Part shown: piece after piece, positions 33,628 through 44,537 of the stretch
Layout of the letters: the number at the start of each line of letters is the position of its first letter
Position numbering within the stretch: the first letter of the stretch is position 1
NCBI GenBank assembly: GCA_024114885.1
Contig: CP099425.1
Location: 2,418,001 to 2,482,000 of the forward strand
Direction of reading: 5' to 3'
Source: Septoria linicola
Taxonomy: Eukaryota > Ascomycota > Dothideomycetes > Mycosphaerellales > Mycosphaerellaceae
Length of the DNA: 64,000 nt
Program-made: the position numbers and the translations under genes
Notes under the pieces: generated by a model
Seen by the model: the letters and a program-made list of their open reading frames with translations, nothing else
What the model was told of the DNA's origin: nothing
Database searches by the model: none

Positions 33628-34110
33628 TAGATGACCACAGAAGGAGTTTGGGAGGCATGGATGAGCATTCTGAGATACCCGGCGATTTTTACCGCCACGC
33701 ACATATGAGATATGAAATCGACAGAGTTACCACATTGAGTCATTCATCGTAAGCTCTTTCCAGGGTGCTCGATGCACACTCTTCTTCAGTTCAAGCGGAC
33801 GTCCCAGCTTGTGACGCTGTCAGTCATTCAACCTGCCTCGGCGCGAACGTCGTGCTCCGCTAAAGGCACACGGAAACATCATTCTGGCGTTCTGCTATGG
33901 CAAGTGAAGACCCAAAGTTGCTTCTTGGTCCGTTTCACTGCTACTGCCCCCTCGTGCGACCTCCACCCTCAACACTCCATCTAAAAAAATCGACATATGC
34001 TGCCCTCAATTTCACCATCTGCTCCTTCAGATGGTCCGTCGGCAATCTACAAAAGCGAGCCACGTCCTCCTGCTTATAGGTGACATTCAAGCGAAGACTA
34101 TCTCGCAAAT
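33628..34110. other. Intergenic, nothing recognised
   Basis: Between the stop of the BRCT gene (+) and the end of the decayed BTB copy D (-). Convergent 3' ends are expected here. Confidence 0.4.
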
Positions 34111-34830
34111 CTACACAGTCCCTCGAACCTCGACGCTGCACGACATCTGCATTGCCGTTGCTTCCAAGACATCGTCGAGTACGCTGGGCTTTACCAGCTC
34201 TTCCTTCTGCTTGTACAGCGACACGTCAAATTCGATAAGATCTGCATCCCACATTTGCTCGAGACGGGAGAGAACTCGGCCGATCGCTTGAGCACGGAGG
34301 ACGGTAAGATCGTACTAGTTCCAGAAACAAAAGAATTAGAGACGGTACTCCAAGCGGGAATGGAGGGATCGATCAATGTCTATCTTACCTTGTCCGCCGC
34401 GATGCACAGCCCAACACAGCCAAGCAGAGCTATGCGTAGCTCTGATGAAGTCAACTCGATATTAGTGCTGTGATCGAGTATAGCGCTTCGGGCATTGTAT
34501 ACGTGGTCGAGGAGTTCATATATAATCTCACTTATCTCTGGCAGGACGAGGATTCTGGTGGTTGAGTTGAACAAATCGAGTGGTCGGCCGTGAGTGACTG
34601 GTGTCGTCACTTGCATTTGGCTCGAGCACACAGCAGGCACGAATCCACAACGATGCGATGAAGAGTATCGAAGTGTGCGCCTTGAAGTCTCTGGTCGCGG
34701 TGCGAATTGTCAGGTCGACTGTCTCAGCCAGCAGGACTTTCAGTCCTGGCTTCAATGTTAGCAAGACTGCGTTAGCTTGTGATTCTGGTCTAACCTACAT
34801 CGTAAAGACGATGTCTTTCTGGGCATCCAT
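34111..34830 (-). pseudogene. BTB/POZ copy D, decayed, on the opposite strand
   Basis: The pieces follow the plan of the other copies. A 32-nt first exon lies at 34799-34830 (MDAQKDIVFT, phase 2, donor AT|GTAGGT). A BTB segment at 34749-34389 reads ETVDLTIRTATRDFKAHTSI and later LVLPEISEIIYELLDHVYNA, ending CIAADK. After a phase-0 intron (34315-34388, GTAAGA..CTAG) comes a last exon at 34314-34111 (YDLTVLRAQAIGRVLSRLEQ to VEVRGTV). No acceptor restores the frame between exon 1 and the BTB exon, and the BTB exon shifts frame at about 34610. It keeps the diagnostic intron after AADK, so common descent with the clusters at 5-7 and 58-63 kb is likely. It is more divergent than they are. Confidence 0.6.
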
Positions 34831-35547
34831 TTGCGATATGTTCCTGGTCTGCCGCTTTTGTGGAGGCATTGAGCGGAAAAGGAAGTTGTTGTGCAAGAGG
34901 AAGAGCGAAAACCACGCTCAGGACGCGCTAAGTCTTGCCAGGGAAACGTCGAGCTAGCAGCGGTCTCTGATTCACGGGGTACGGCAAAGATGACACTCTT
35001 GCGCACTCAGAGATCTCTCTTGTTATTGTTGGTCCGGGTCGTCAATTTCCAGAGTTGGCAGGACTTCTGACCTGCGAGCGGCAGCGTTATTCAAAGCGCT
35101 ATAACGTTTCGAAGGCCGTGAAAGCTGTCACTTACATCTCGAAGACCACCTCGCAATGCTTTCTGTCTTACATCATGTTGACTGCGTGTTTATGTAGTGG
35201 CTTGATAGAGGTACGACTTGTGAGAGAAGCTTGATGCGCTGTGACAGAACATAACATGAAAAACGTTAGAAGGATATTAGCCATGTGCAGATAGTGGCCG
35301 GTGGGTGAACACATCCTAGCAGGACATATCACCGCATCACGGCATGCTCTGCATACATGTTAGTGTCCGTGTTGGGCAATATCGCCGAGATGCTCGTGCC
35401 CAATTGGATGTATCGTGGAAGATAGCATCCAGCTTAGGAGGCGAGGACAGCCAACGAGCGCTTGGCTTAAGACTCAGATTGCGTGTTTGCCGCTTGTGGA
35501 GTTGGTGATTTCGAGACAACGACTTCTCTTAGGTGACAATGAACTTA
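34831..35547. other. Intergenic, no gene recognised
   Basis: 717 bp between the start of BTB copy D and the 3' end of the kinase gene. No coherent frame, repeat or RNA gene seen. Confidence 0.4.
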
Positions 35548-38500
35548 CTACAAGCTCCGATACCCCTCCTCCTCACTGCTCCTCGCCTGATACACCGGCA
35601 AGATCGTAGGTCTAGCAATTCTTGCTCTCCTGTACCTTATTGGTCCTTCATGTGACCACATCGGCTTCGGCCTTCTGTAGGTATATCCAAAGAAGGCCTT
35701 CTTCTTTCTCACTTCCAAGGCTTGCTTGTTCAGCATAGGATCTCTCAGCACCTTGTCTCTAGGCCGCCTCTTCTCTCTTCTCGCTTCCTGAGGAGCGACC
35801 TCGATCCCCATCTCAGCCCGGACCTCAGCAACCTCCACCATCCGCTGCGCTTTCCATTGCTCATATTCGGCACCCAAATGCTCTCTGATGCGTGTCAATG
35901 ACGAGTCACGACACATGTCCATGCCAAGTTCACGTTTTTCTCGCTGCATTCTTTCGGCTTTCCAGCGCTGAAAGTGATGACCAAGAGCAACGGCAACATC
36001 TTCTTCGGCCGCATCATCGGGGATGTGCTTCTTCATGCTAGCGTAACTCGAAGTCTCTTCAGACATGATGTCCTTCTCGTCCTCAAAATACTTTGTGATT
36101 GACTGATTTGCTCTGACTCTCGGTACGAATGGTGGTTCCGAAGTATGCAATCGTTCCCAGGGTATTCCGATGAAGAAAGGGTGGTGCTTGATCTCTTCGG
36201 CATCGTTGGCGAAGACGTGTCGTACCAGAGAATTGTGCAGTGACGCCGCCTGCAGTCTGCGGGCTGGCATACGGGGATCCGAATGTCGATATTGTCTTGA
36301 GCTGAGACGTCTTTCCTTCTCGCATAGTATCGCTTTCAACAGATCCACAGCCACTGGGCTTGGCTCAGGATAAGGCGAATCGTGGTTCTTTCCATGACGC
36401 GCCCCACTTGGAAAGTGCAAGGTCCTCCGGTGGTTTACAATGCACTCTTTCGTACGATTGCGATTGTCGCGGTAGAACGGGGTGCGTCCATACAAGCATT
36501 CGTACAGGATAATGCCAATGCTCCACCAGTCACAGCGGCCATCGTAGTGATAGCCCTGAATCACTTCTGGTGCCATGTATTGACTGGTGCCAACAATGCT
36601 GCGCGCCATCTTCTTTCGATCGTTGCGGTTGCGCCAGTCTAGAAGACCTTCGCGATGGGCATGTTCCTCTGCTGCAGACTTGCTTGGTACATCTCTATTA
36701 TCATGTCAGCTTGTGATGCATAATTTACCAAAAGGTTTGTGGCGAGAAGGAATGTGTACCGTCTTCGCGGCTTCCACTCGTGCTCCATTTCGCCGCAAGC
36801 AACATCCTGCGCGACATCCAGCTCATCGCCAGCAACCTCAATACCAACTCGCTCGAGCAGGTTCTCCCGCTGATTAGTGTAGTACATCTGGCTATGGGAC
36901 CAGTGTCCATCAAATGCCAGACCAAAATCCGAGATCTTGAGGTGGCCCGAAGCGCTGATGAGGAAGTTGTCGGGCTTGATGTCACGATGTATCCACTTCA
37001 TCTTGTGTGCCTCCTCGATGCACAGTATCATTTGTGCGACATACCACTTGGCTGTAGACTCTTCAAGAACGTCGAAGCGCAGTAAGAGGCCCAAGAAGTC
37101 GCCACCAATCATGTACTCCATTACAAGATAAAGGTTCGAGTTGTCTTGGAAGCTGGCAATGAGTGGCACGACCTATCGTGATCCTTCCGCAGCCACCAAG
37201 AAGTCGCGCTCTGCTCTGAGATGGCCTTCCTGAGCCGCGCGAAGCATGTCGGATTTGCGAATCACCTTCATGGCAAAGACATCCTTTAAAGGCTTGCCAG
37301 AAGGCAGGTTGCGTTTCGCAGTGCCGTCTGTAGGCGAGAACTTCTAGCACGTTGTCAGCAAAAGCTTGCTGTCGTCGGTCATTCCTGGTCCACTCACTCT
37401 CGCTGTGGCGTTAGCGTCCTCACTCGCCGGTAATCGCTCTGTCACTAGGCGCACGACGCCAAAACTACCCTTTCCGAGCACACGAATGACATCAAAACCA
37501 GCTATGTTCACGCCTTTGACATTGTGCCGATGGATTGCACTGGCTTTCAGACACCTTGTTTGACGCAGGTGATCACTCTCGGATCGTTGCCATTGCTGCC
37601 ATGCAATGATCCGATCATTGTGGGGCATACCGAGCTCGTTTAAATACTTCTCGAACTTCTTTCTGCGTATCGATCTTGGCGAGGGCGTTTCTTTAAAAAC
37701 AGGATCGTATATGGTCTCGAGGGCGCATTTTGCTGCTGCTGCGTTCTCTACTGTCATTACCGAAGGTGTCGTGTCGATCGGACTCTCTTGAACAGGAATG
37801 GCAATGAATCGACCATTGTCTTCCTCGATGGGCGGAAGAAGGATATCGTCACCGTTGAGCCCGCTCTTGCTCTGGGTCTGGCATTCCTCCGGGGAACGTC
37901 TTTTTCGCGAACCAGACGAGCGACTGAGAGACGTCATGGACGTGGCAGCGGTCGAAGCTATGCTGGCTGGTGACCAAGCGCTTTTTGAGTCATGATTGAA
38001 GGGCGAAGCAGACGAATGAGTGCTTGGAGAGGTATGCCTGTATTCGATGGCGTGGCCGCCGCTGTTCATGCCATCGAATGTTGTGCTGATGTGCGGGATA
38101 CTGTGCTTCTTCTTGGATGTGGTCCTGCGTATGACAGTGCTATCTCATGTCAGTAGGTACTTCATGCGGTCAGTCAAATGATAGTGTTCAGCTTACTTTA
38201 CGCCGGTATCTAGGTTGAGCTTCGATGTGAGCGCTGCCAGTCTGGTGATTGCCTTGTGCGAAAGAACACTTGCATCAGAACCTGCGGAGTCGTCGCCGCA
38301 AGCAGATGGCCTTTCTCCAGACAGTCCATCTAGCTGCTCGATGTGGCTGGAGGTATCTGGATATTGTTCAAAGCGAACAGATCGCTTGCGCTTCGGAGGA
38401 GCTGCTTGCTGTTGGCCTGAGGATGATTCGAACAAGCTTCTGATGCGAGCGATGCGATGAGGACCGTGAGGGACGAGGGCAGATGGTGGCAGAGGAGCGA

Positions 38501-38829
38501 AGCGATGGTGCGGCTCTGCGGTGCCATCTACCATTCCTGACATGGGCCTTGTTTCTGTGAATCACCATATTAGCGACAGCCTGTGACGTCTAGGACGGCG
38601 TCTCAAACCTACTTCCATGGTGCGGTCGCAGCTTGATCATGAGCCTTGAAGCCGTGCGTCGAAGCTTCGCGAGCCCGTGCAAGCTGATGCCATCTTGTCC
38701 TGGTGGTGGCGGACTAGAGGCCGTCGTGTGCATTTCGATGCCATGCTGTGACTGGCGCTGAAAGATGCGAGAAAACCTTCGACCTAACGGGTACGATGTG
38801 CTGTTCTCTCGGGCCCTGAGCAGAGGCAT
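35548..38829 (-). CDS. NDR/LATS-type AGC serine/threonine kinase, with an in-frame TAG in the kinase domain
   Basis: Five exons: 38613-38829, 38197-38554, 37398-38124, 36760-37343 and 35548-36682. All four introns are phase-consistent and the sum is 1007 codons. Residues 1-390 are mostly Ser/Pro-rich. The catalytic domain has FDVIRVLGKGSFGVVRLV, FAMKVIRK, WIHRDIKPDNFLIS, DFGLAFDGHW, the long NDR-type insert, then MARSIVGTSQYMAPEVI. KECIVNHRRTLHFP and a helical tail follow. Codon 491 is TAG (37173-37175), between the ATP-lysine and the catalytic loop, where relatives have Trp in SRWVVPLIASFQD. The 515 codons after it are open, so the lesion is recent, a sequencing error, or read through. Such kinases act in cell polarity and septation. 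A product ending at codon 490 would lack catalytic residues. Confidence 0.8.
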
Positions 38830-39528
38830 ACTGGCGGCCGTCGGAGTGGTAGTAATGGTTAGATGGATAGCCCGTCCCCAGCATGCGGAGTGGATGATGA
38901 GAGATGGGTGGGAGAATAGAATAGATGCCTACTACCTACCTACTTTGTGCTGTGAAGCGTGGTGCTTGCCCAAATGTGTTGAGCATGAGGAAGCAGCCCT
39001 CTGATGGCCGATACTGCCGCCTTCTGCAGCAGCTCACTTGATGTATGAGAGTCATTCAGTCTCGACAGTCGAGGACGTACGAGTCGCGACACTGGCATCG
39101 TCACATGAAGATGTGGAAGGCGCTTTGATGCCAAGAGCCCACGATACAAGTGAACCAGGCATGTATTGTGTGAATGTGGCGATGTTCATTTCAGCAAGTT
39201 CAGGATGCCCTCACATAGTTTGCGAAAGTACAGGTGGAGCTGTCAGGATTGTCTCACATCTGAGGAGAACAAAGGACTTCTATTGGCCGTAAGCAGCACG
39301 TGCTCAGCCATCGATCTTTCTCGAGTCCTCTCCGCACTGCATATGTAAGAGCAAAACCGCCAACGCCGATCACCACTCGCCAACCACTTCGAATCACTAC
39401 GAACAACTGCCTACCGCCGCTACGACATCGTCTTCGACACTTCGCCTCCGTCGCACCAGGACCAACCTCGGCTCTACGATTATACCACCCACACCCTTCG
39501 CATCCGTAACCGTGGCAATATCGACGCA
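38830..39528. other. Divergent intergenic region (kinase and antizyme)
   Basis: 699 bp between divergent starts. The antizyme leader lies in its 3' part, at about 39300-39528, and contains open frames with no family resemblance. Confidence 0.4.
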
Positions 39529-40541
39529 ATGGCGATGTTAGACAGTAATTACAGTGAAAGTAGTAGTAATTACCACCGCAAGACGTCCACCGAGTCGTCG
39601 CGGCGCTCCAACACCCAGGCGTCCGCCTATGCCGTCAATGCCAGCAGTATGGCCTTGACCGGCTTCCATTTCTCTACTCCCAGCGCAGAGGGGGCGGGGT
39701 GGCAAGTCTAACAGACCACTTTGCGACACACGCAGCGCATTTGCTTACATACTTTACTGCAGGTGGGTTTGAGGCCCCTCCAGGGGGCGTACCATCACCA
39801 CCGCCGTCTCCGGACGCTGCGCCAGTAGGCCGTCCCAGCCTGCGTCGCCAGCGCAAGCGATCCGGAGACGCCGCAGGCCACATCAGGGAAGAGTGTGAGA
39901 GACTCTTCTGCGAGACGCTGAAGACTGTATTCTTGGTCGAGAAGGATACTGGTTTTGAGACCTCGCTATTGATGGACTTGCGAAACAACACGACGACTTA
40001 CACCAAAGCTGTCCCGGCACAACAGTCGCATCAGACCATAATTCAGCATGGCCAACCGACACCCTCCTCGTCGCCCGCTGCCCACATGTATGCAGGCACG
40101 AAGGAACTGGTCAAGGAGTATATTGAAGTATGGGACTATGTGGCCGGCGCTCGTTTCAGAGGGTTCGTCGCGGAGAAAGACGACATGCGCACCATGTTCA
40201 TCTTCTTCGACAAAGAGGTTGTCGGCATGGACTTGAAGCCTGGGTGAGTCTCGCCCCATATAGCTAAGTCCGAACTCTTGCTAACACTCTCTAGTCTCAT
40301 GTCACTCCTCGAACTAGCCAGCAGCGAGCACTTCGACTGCACTGAGCTCATCGTTGGCATTGAGCGACCCGACACAGAAGTGCAGCCGGCCAACGCCGAT
40401 GAGGCAGAGACGGAGGAGACCTTCAAAGACCTCAACCGCTCTCTTGCTTGGGTCGGCTTTGAGCTGACAATGCTCGACGCATGGGCTGGCCCTGAAGGGT
40501 GCATAAGCGACCGCTACATTTTCCTGAGCATGGATGTCTGA
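39529..40541 (+). CDS. OAZ: Ornithine decarboxylase antizyme, expressed by +1 ribosomal frameshifting
   Basis: Exons are 39529-39698, 39763-40243 and 40295-40541. Their sum is 898 nt, which is 3n+1, so a single +1 shift gives one 298-aa protein. ORF1 runs MAMLDSNYSESSSNY to the Ala-Val-Asn-Ala-Ser segment YAVNASSMALTGFHFSTPS and ends GWV-UGA at 39770-39772. Shifting +1 at GUU UGA continues GAG GCC as EAPPGGVPSPPPSPDAAP. The antizyme fold follows: HIREECERLFCETLKTVFLV, EVWDYVAGARFRGFVAEKDD, TMFIFFDKEVVGMDL, LMSLLELASSEHFDCTELIV and the signature FKDLNRSLAWVGFELTMLD, ending SDRYIFLSMDV. Antizyme binds ODC and sends it to the proteasome; polyamines stimulate the shift. Intron 1 (39699-39762) has a weak donor GTGGCA. 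Intron 2 (40244-40294) has TGCTAAC. The family is clear; the shift is inferred from frame arithmetic. Confidence 0.88.
39767..39788 (+). promoter_or_regulatory. Antizyme +1 frameshift site (GUU UGA) with 3' hairpin
   Basis: The spliced frame reads GGG UGG GUU UGA, with UGA at 39770-39772. One nucleotide after the UGA, GCCCC at 39774-39778 can pair with GGGGC at 39784-39788 around a 5-nt loop. This is a short all-GC stem of the kind that stimulates +1 shifting. Antizyme shift sites generally place UGA in the A site with a 3' structured element. The use of GUU as P-site codon is read from the sequence; its efficiency is unknown. Confidence 0.7.
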
Positions 40542-41926
40542 GCGCACCACTCATGATCAGGCAGAAAGCGTGGCGATGATGCATGAATTGACAGGCTGTG
40601 ACAACACCCTGATCACATGCATTCCTCCCACGCTTTCCGCTGACCGTACACACCTCTACGCATGCGCACGAATCCTGCAAGCGTTTTGTTGCTGCATCCT
40701 GCATGCAAGGTCCGGGTTCCTACATTACATTGCATATTGGAGAGGGACCACAGATACAAAGTCAGAAAACTGAACTTCATGGGGGCATGGATTGGTTGGA
40801 GCTTTTGGGCCGGTGTTTTTGATTTCTACGCGTTGGTATGCTATCAAAAGAGTGGAGTTTTGCTTGCTTGCTTCGTGAGGGGAGTTTTCATGTGTAGATA
40901 CGATCCTCGCTCGTGGTTGTACTTGTGCTACCGAGCTAGTCATCCCTACGTTCTGCTAATGCAATGCAACTGCAGGCTCAATCTTGCTTCATGCCCTGCT
41001 TGGTCCTCTGTCTGACTGTAATGCTGGTTGCAACCGCATTCGTATCCACAATCGCGCTCACTCTCTTTCGCTGCTCTAGCAGTTCGCCCATGAGTATTTG
41101 GAGAGTCCATGGACATTCACCGTCAGCAAAACATTCAGCGAGACGAAGTAGACAGTAAACATATTGCGCAAGTGACTGAACTGGAGAGATGGGTAATCAA
41201 TAAGGAACAAATGGACTTTTTCTCTCTCTCAACACTACCGACTCTTTCTTCTAGCCTTCACTCATTCGTCAAGCATGAGGCGGAGTCATCGTCATATATG
41301 AACCCCATCCCTGGTGTTCCACACTCATCATCAAAAGTCATGTGCATCCTTTCGGTGCGTTCTCATATGCATGCGTCCTCCCCCACTCGTAGAACAACCT
41401 TATGGCATCTTCTGTCACATCTACTGACTCAAGACGCTCCAAGGTCTCTCCAAGCTGTGCAGCTCTCCTCCTGCCTGAGCTTCACCGCCGCCTGCAGTCC
41501 GCACCCGTGTCCTATTTACGCCTCGCTGTCCGAAGTGTGTTTCGCTGTGCCATCAAGGAATTCAAAGGAAGCCAAGTGATGCGCTTGATCATGCAGCTGA
41601 GTTGTTGGACCGCGCATGGGTGGTCGTATTACTCTGACAAGTCGAGTGGCCCTCCAGAATTGTAAGCAAAGTCAAACAAAAAAAGTGCTCGCTGGTTTAT
41701 GTTGGTTTTCGTCCGTGATCGGTCCGAAGTCATTCATCGTGGTCCCGGGGTTATTCGTCGTCGTGAATCGTAAGGTCGAGGTGAAAAGTACAAGTCAAGG
41801 GAAAATGGTCTGTTGACAAGCGAAAACGATCGACATCAGGCGCATTGTCCCATATAGCGCTGTCGTCTTCGTCGTCATCATCGTCGTGCGGCCGTTATGG
41901 ATTTTGGGGGTGGCATTAAAAGTCGG
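40542..41926. other. Convergent 3' intergenic region, 1.4 kb
   Basis: Between the stops of antizyme (+) and stuA (-). The frames are short and unlike any family. The part at about 41865-41885 is rich in GTC/GTCATC triplets. It probably contains two long 3' untranslated regions. Confidence 0.45.
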
Positions 41927-43757
41927 CTATCGTCTGCCGCCGACCTTGGCTGACTGTGGCTGCGCCATGCCAACACTGGGATCAGTTCGTTGTCTCTTCA
42001 TTGAAGCATCGCCATTGGCGTAATGCGGCTCGTCATCGTCATCGCGCCCACGCTTGTTGTGGGAGTTGATGGCGCCGTTCATGGTTGGATACTGCTGAGG
42101 AGATTGCTGGTAGTGAGACTGATAGCCTCCAGCATCGGGACCATTGGGAGCTCCTGGCCGGGTGTCGTTGCTCATCACGTAGTTGAGGTTGCTAGAAGGC
42201 AGCTGTACAGGCCGAGGAGTGGTATTGTTGTAGCCAGAGTAGCCGCCAGTGGTTCGCGGAGTCGACGAGCCGTGCACGCCATTCTGATGCGGCGAATGGG
42301 TCTGCTCGGGAGACACATGCGAAGATTCTGGGTGTGCTGGTCCTGGTGCTGTGTTAGGATTGTAATTGTACGATGGGCGTCTAGCGCCATAAGACGCACT
42401 GTGGGTATATTCACCCTCGTGTTCTCCATCCGCATCCTGTTGAGCGCCATAGCCGTTGTGCTGTGGCTTGCTCTCAGCATGCTCGTTCTCAGCACCAGCA
42501 CGAGCAGGCGGGCCCATTTCAGACTTGACAGGACCGCCTGGACTCTGCTGAACTGGATTGTAGCGCGGCATACCTGCGTACTGCTGGGCATACTGTGAAG
42601 GCGCAGAGTAGTACTGGCTGCTGTAGGCGGGTTGACTGGTTTGGTACTGGATGCCTTGCGAGTTGCCAGGCGATGTAGCAGCTGGAGTGGAAGGTTCAGT
42701 ACGTGATACAGTCGTGCCATAGGGAAGAGGCTGACCTGAATGAACCGCACCACCCTGTGCACCATACTCATAGCCAGTGCTCATCGGCAGACCAGATGCA
42801 GTGGTTGGCGGAGTTGGGAAAGTGTGCGCACGATCCAATCCGGGTCTACCAGCGCCTGGGTGAGGGGCAATCGAGTGTGGTGGCTGTGCTCCGCCTGCGC
42901 TGATGGGTGTCGACATCGAGTGATGATGAGTCAACGCAGGAGGCTGCGTGCCCTGAGGAGTGCGCATGTAATCCTGCGAAGAGTCTGGGCGACGTGCAGC
43001 TGCGGCCATTGCGGCATTACCGATGCTCTGGCGGGCTTGATTGGTGGGGTGGTAGAGTAAAGCACCAATGTTGTGCACAAAGAGTGGGTACAAAAGCTCG
43101 GTGATCTTCTCCTTGTTTGCAAAGTCCAATGCTCGATCGAAGGGAATCCTGTTGACGTTAGCAGAGGCATAGGGCTGACGAGACCCGGAAAGCTCACCAG
43201 ACACCCTTGAGGTGCATAGGTCCAATCTTGACCACATGCCGAGTCTTCTCACTCTTAAGAATACCGTCGCGACGTCCACGCGTCATTCCAGCGACGTTGA
43301 GCAGCTTCGTGCCGTTAATCATATGGTTATCTTCTCGACGGGCCACGCAAACTCCATTGGCCTCTACCTGGAAGCACAAGCTGCCTTCGTCTTCCCAGAG
43401 AGTGGCAGTCACCCGTGGCTTCATACCGGGTGGGGCGATTTGTCCAGAAGTGTCAAATGCCTGCTGAGGGTACTGCTGGTTTCCACCAGGAGGTGGCTGT
43501 GCGTTCGATGCCATGGTAGGCAGAGGAAGCGATGCTTGAGGAATCATCTGTGGGCCCATGGAGGTTGTCACCGGGTGCGGAGCAGACATGGGTGGCATGG
43601 TGTAAGAGTGCTGAGGATATGACTGCGGTTGCGGTTGATAAGAGTATGTCGCCGGTTGAAGGGGCTGTGGTTGTCCATAGCTGCTATACTGTGGCATCGC
43701 CGGCGCCGGCGCGGCCTGCTGGGCATGGCTGTCCATGTACTGCTGTGGTTGATTCAT
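41927..43757 (-). CDS. stuA: StuA, APSES-domain developmental transcription factor
   Basis: A 593-aa protein in two exons, 43198-43757 and 41927-43148. The 49-nt intron (43149-43197, GTGAGC..ACAG with TGCTAAC) splits the codon of Trp in GVW|IPFDRALDF. Residues 1-110 are Gln/Pro/Ser/Tyr-rich, beginning MNQPQQYMDSHAQQ. The APSES DNA-binding domain is nearly canonical: KPRVTATLWEDEGSLCFQVE, NGTKLLNVAGMTRGRRDGIL, HVVKIGPMHLKGVW, ANKEKITELLYPLFVHNIGA. The C-terminus is disordered, with a bipartite nuclear signal (KRGRDDDDE and MKRQR). StuA/Asm-1 controls conidiophore development, effectors and secondary metabolism across ascomycetes. The start is the family MNQ methionine. The frame stays open 117 codons upstream without another ATG, see findings. 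Confidence 0.95.
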
Positions 43758-44534
43758 GCTCGCGTAGCTTGACCCGCTGTACGAATGCGCGTGAGAGTGG
43801 TGCTGTGGTGACGGAGTCTGGTACTCCCCGTGCTTGGAGTGTCCAATGGAAGGCGCAAAGGATGTGTTCGAATCGTAAGACTGATTGCCGATGGAGGCAC
43901 CGCTTGAAGATCCAGCCCGAGGAGATGACCCCACAGACGACGCGCTCGTCTGCTGCTGTTGTTGATACTGCGCGTCCTGAGCGTAGGTCGCGTTTTGTGG
44001 CAGATATGAAGCTTGGTGCCACTGGCTATCGTTCCCTCGAGGCTGGTAGAGATGAGAAACCGGTGGGAGCTCCAGCTTGACGGCTGACAGGGTTGTGTTG
44101 AAGCTCGACTACTCGTCGAACTGTAATGGTATGTCTGGCTGAAGCTGCAATCGTGAGCAGCTTGGAAGTCCGAGTCGCACGCGTCAATGGGTACGTTGGT
44201 CGTCGTAGATGCAGGTCCGTAATTCTCGTGGGCAGCACAAACCAGGTCGTAATCGTCTAGATGCTAGCAATGAAGGCCAGGCCGTATAGCAAAGCTTGCG
44301 ATGGACAGAACGCGCACAAATCCAAGTCGTTAATGCGTATTCGTGAAAGTCGTTAAGGTCGTTAAGGTCGTTGGCGGTTCAATGGCCTGTCGTCCACTGA
44401 TGCTCACGAACCTGTACAGGCTTGAAGTCAGCAATGTGTTCGTGATGATGTCTCAAAGGTGCACCGTGGCGACGCAGCGGGAACACTGCACGACGGCGAC
44501 TACAGACGCACCCGATGCTCTAAAGGTATGCAAT
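43758..44534 (-). promoter_or_regulatory. AUG-free leader of stuA
   Basis: Upstream of the stuA ATG the minus strand has no ATG for 777 nt; the next one is at 44535-44537. The stuA frame stays open back to a TAG at 44109-44111. The translation of 43758-44108 (for example YLPQNATYAQDAQYQQQQQT and PSIGHSKHGEYQTPSPQ) has the same Gln/Ser/Tyr/Pro character as the StuA N-terminus. It is most likely transcribed leader. Whether part of it is translated from a near-cognate codon, or is an exon of a longer spliced form, cannot be told from sequence. Confidence 0.6.
44326..44375. repeat. 9-bp tandem repeat GTCGTTAAG
   Basis: GTCGTTAAG occurs at 44349-44357 and 44358-44366, with a degenerate third unit GTCGTTGGC at 44367-44375 and a related GTCGTTAAT at 44326-44334. 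It lies in the stuA leader. No function is known to me. Confidence 0.7.
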
Positions 44535-44537
44535 GCA

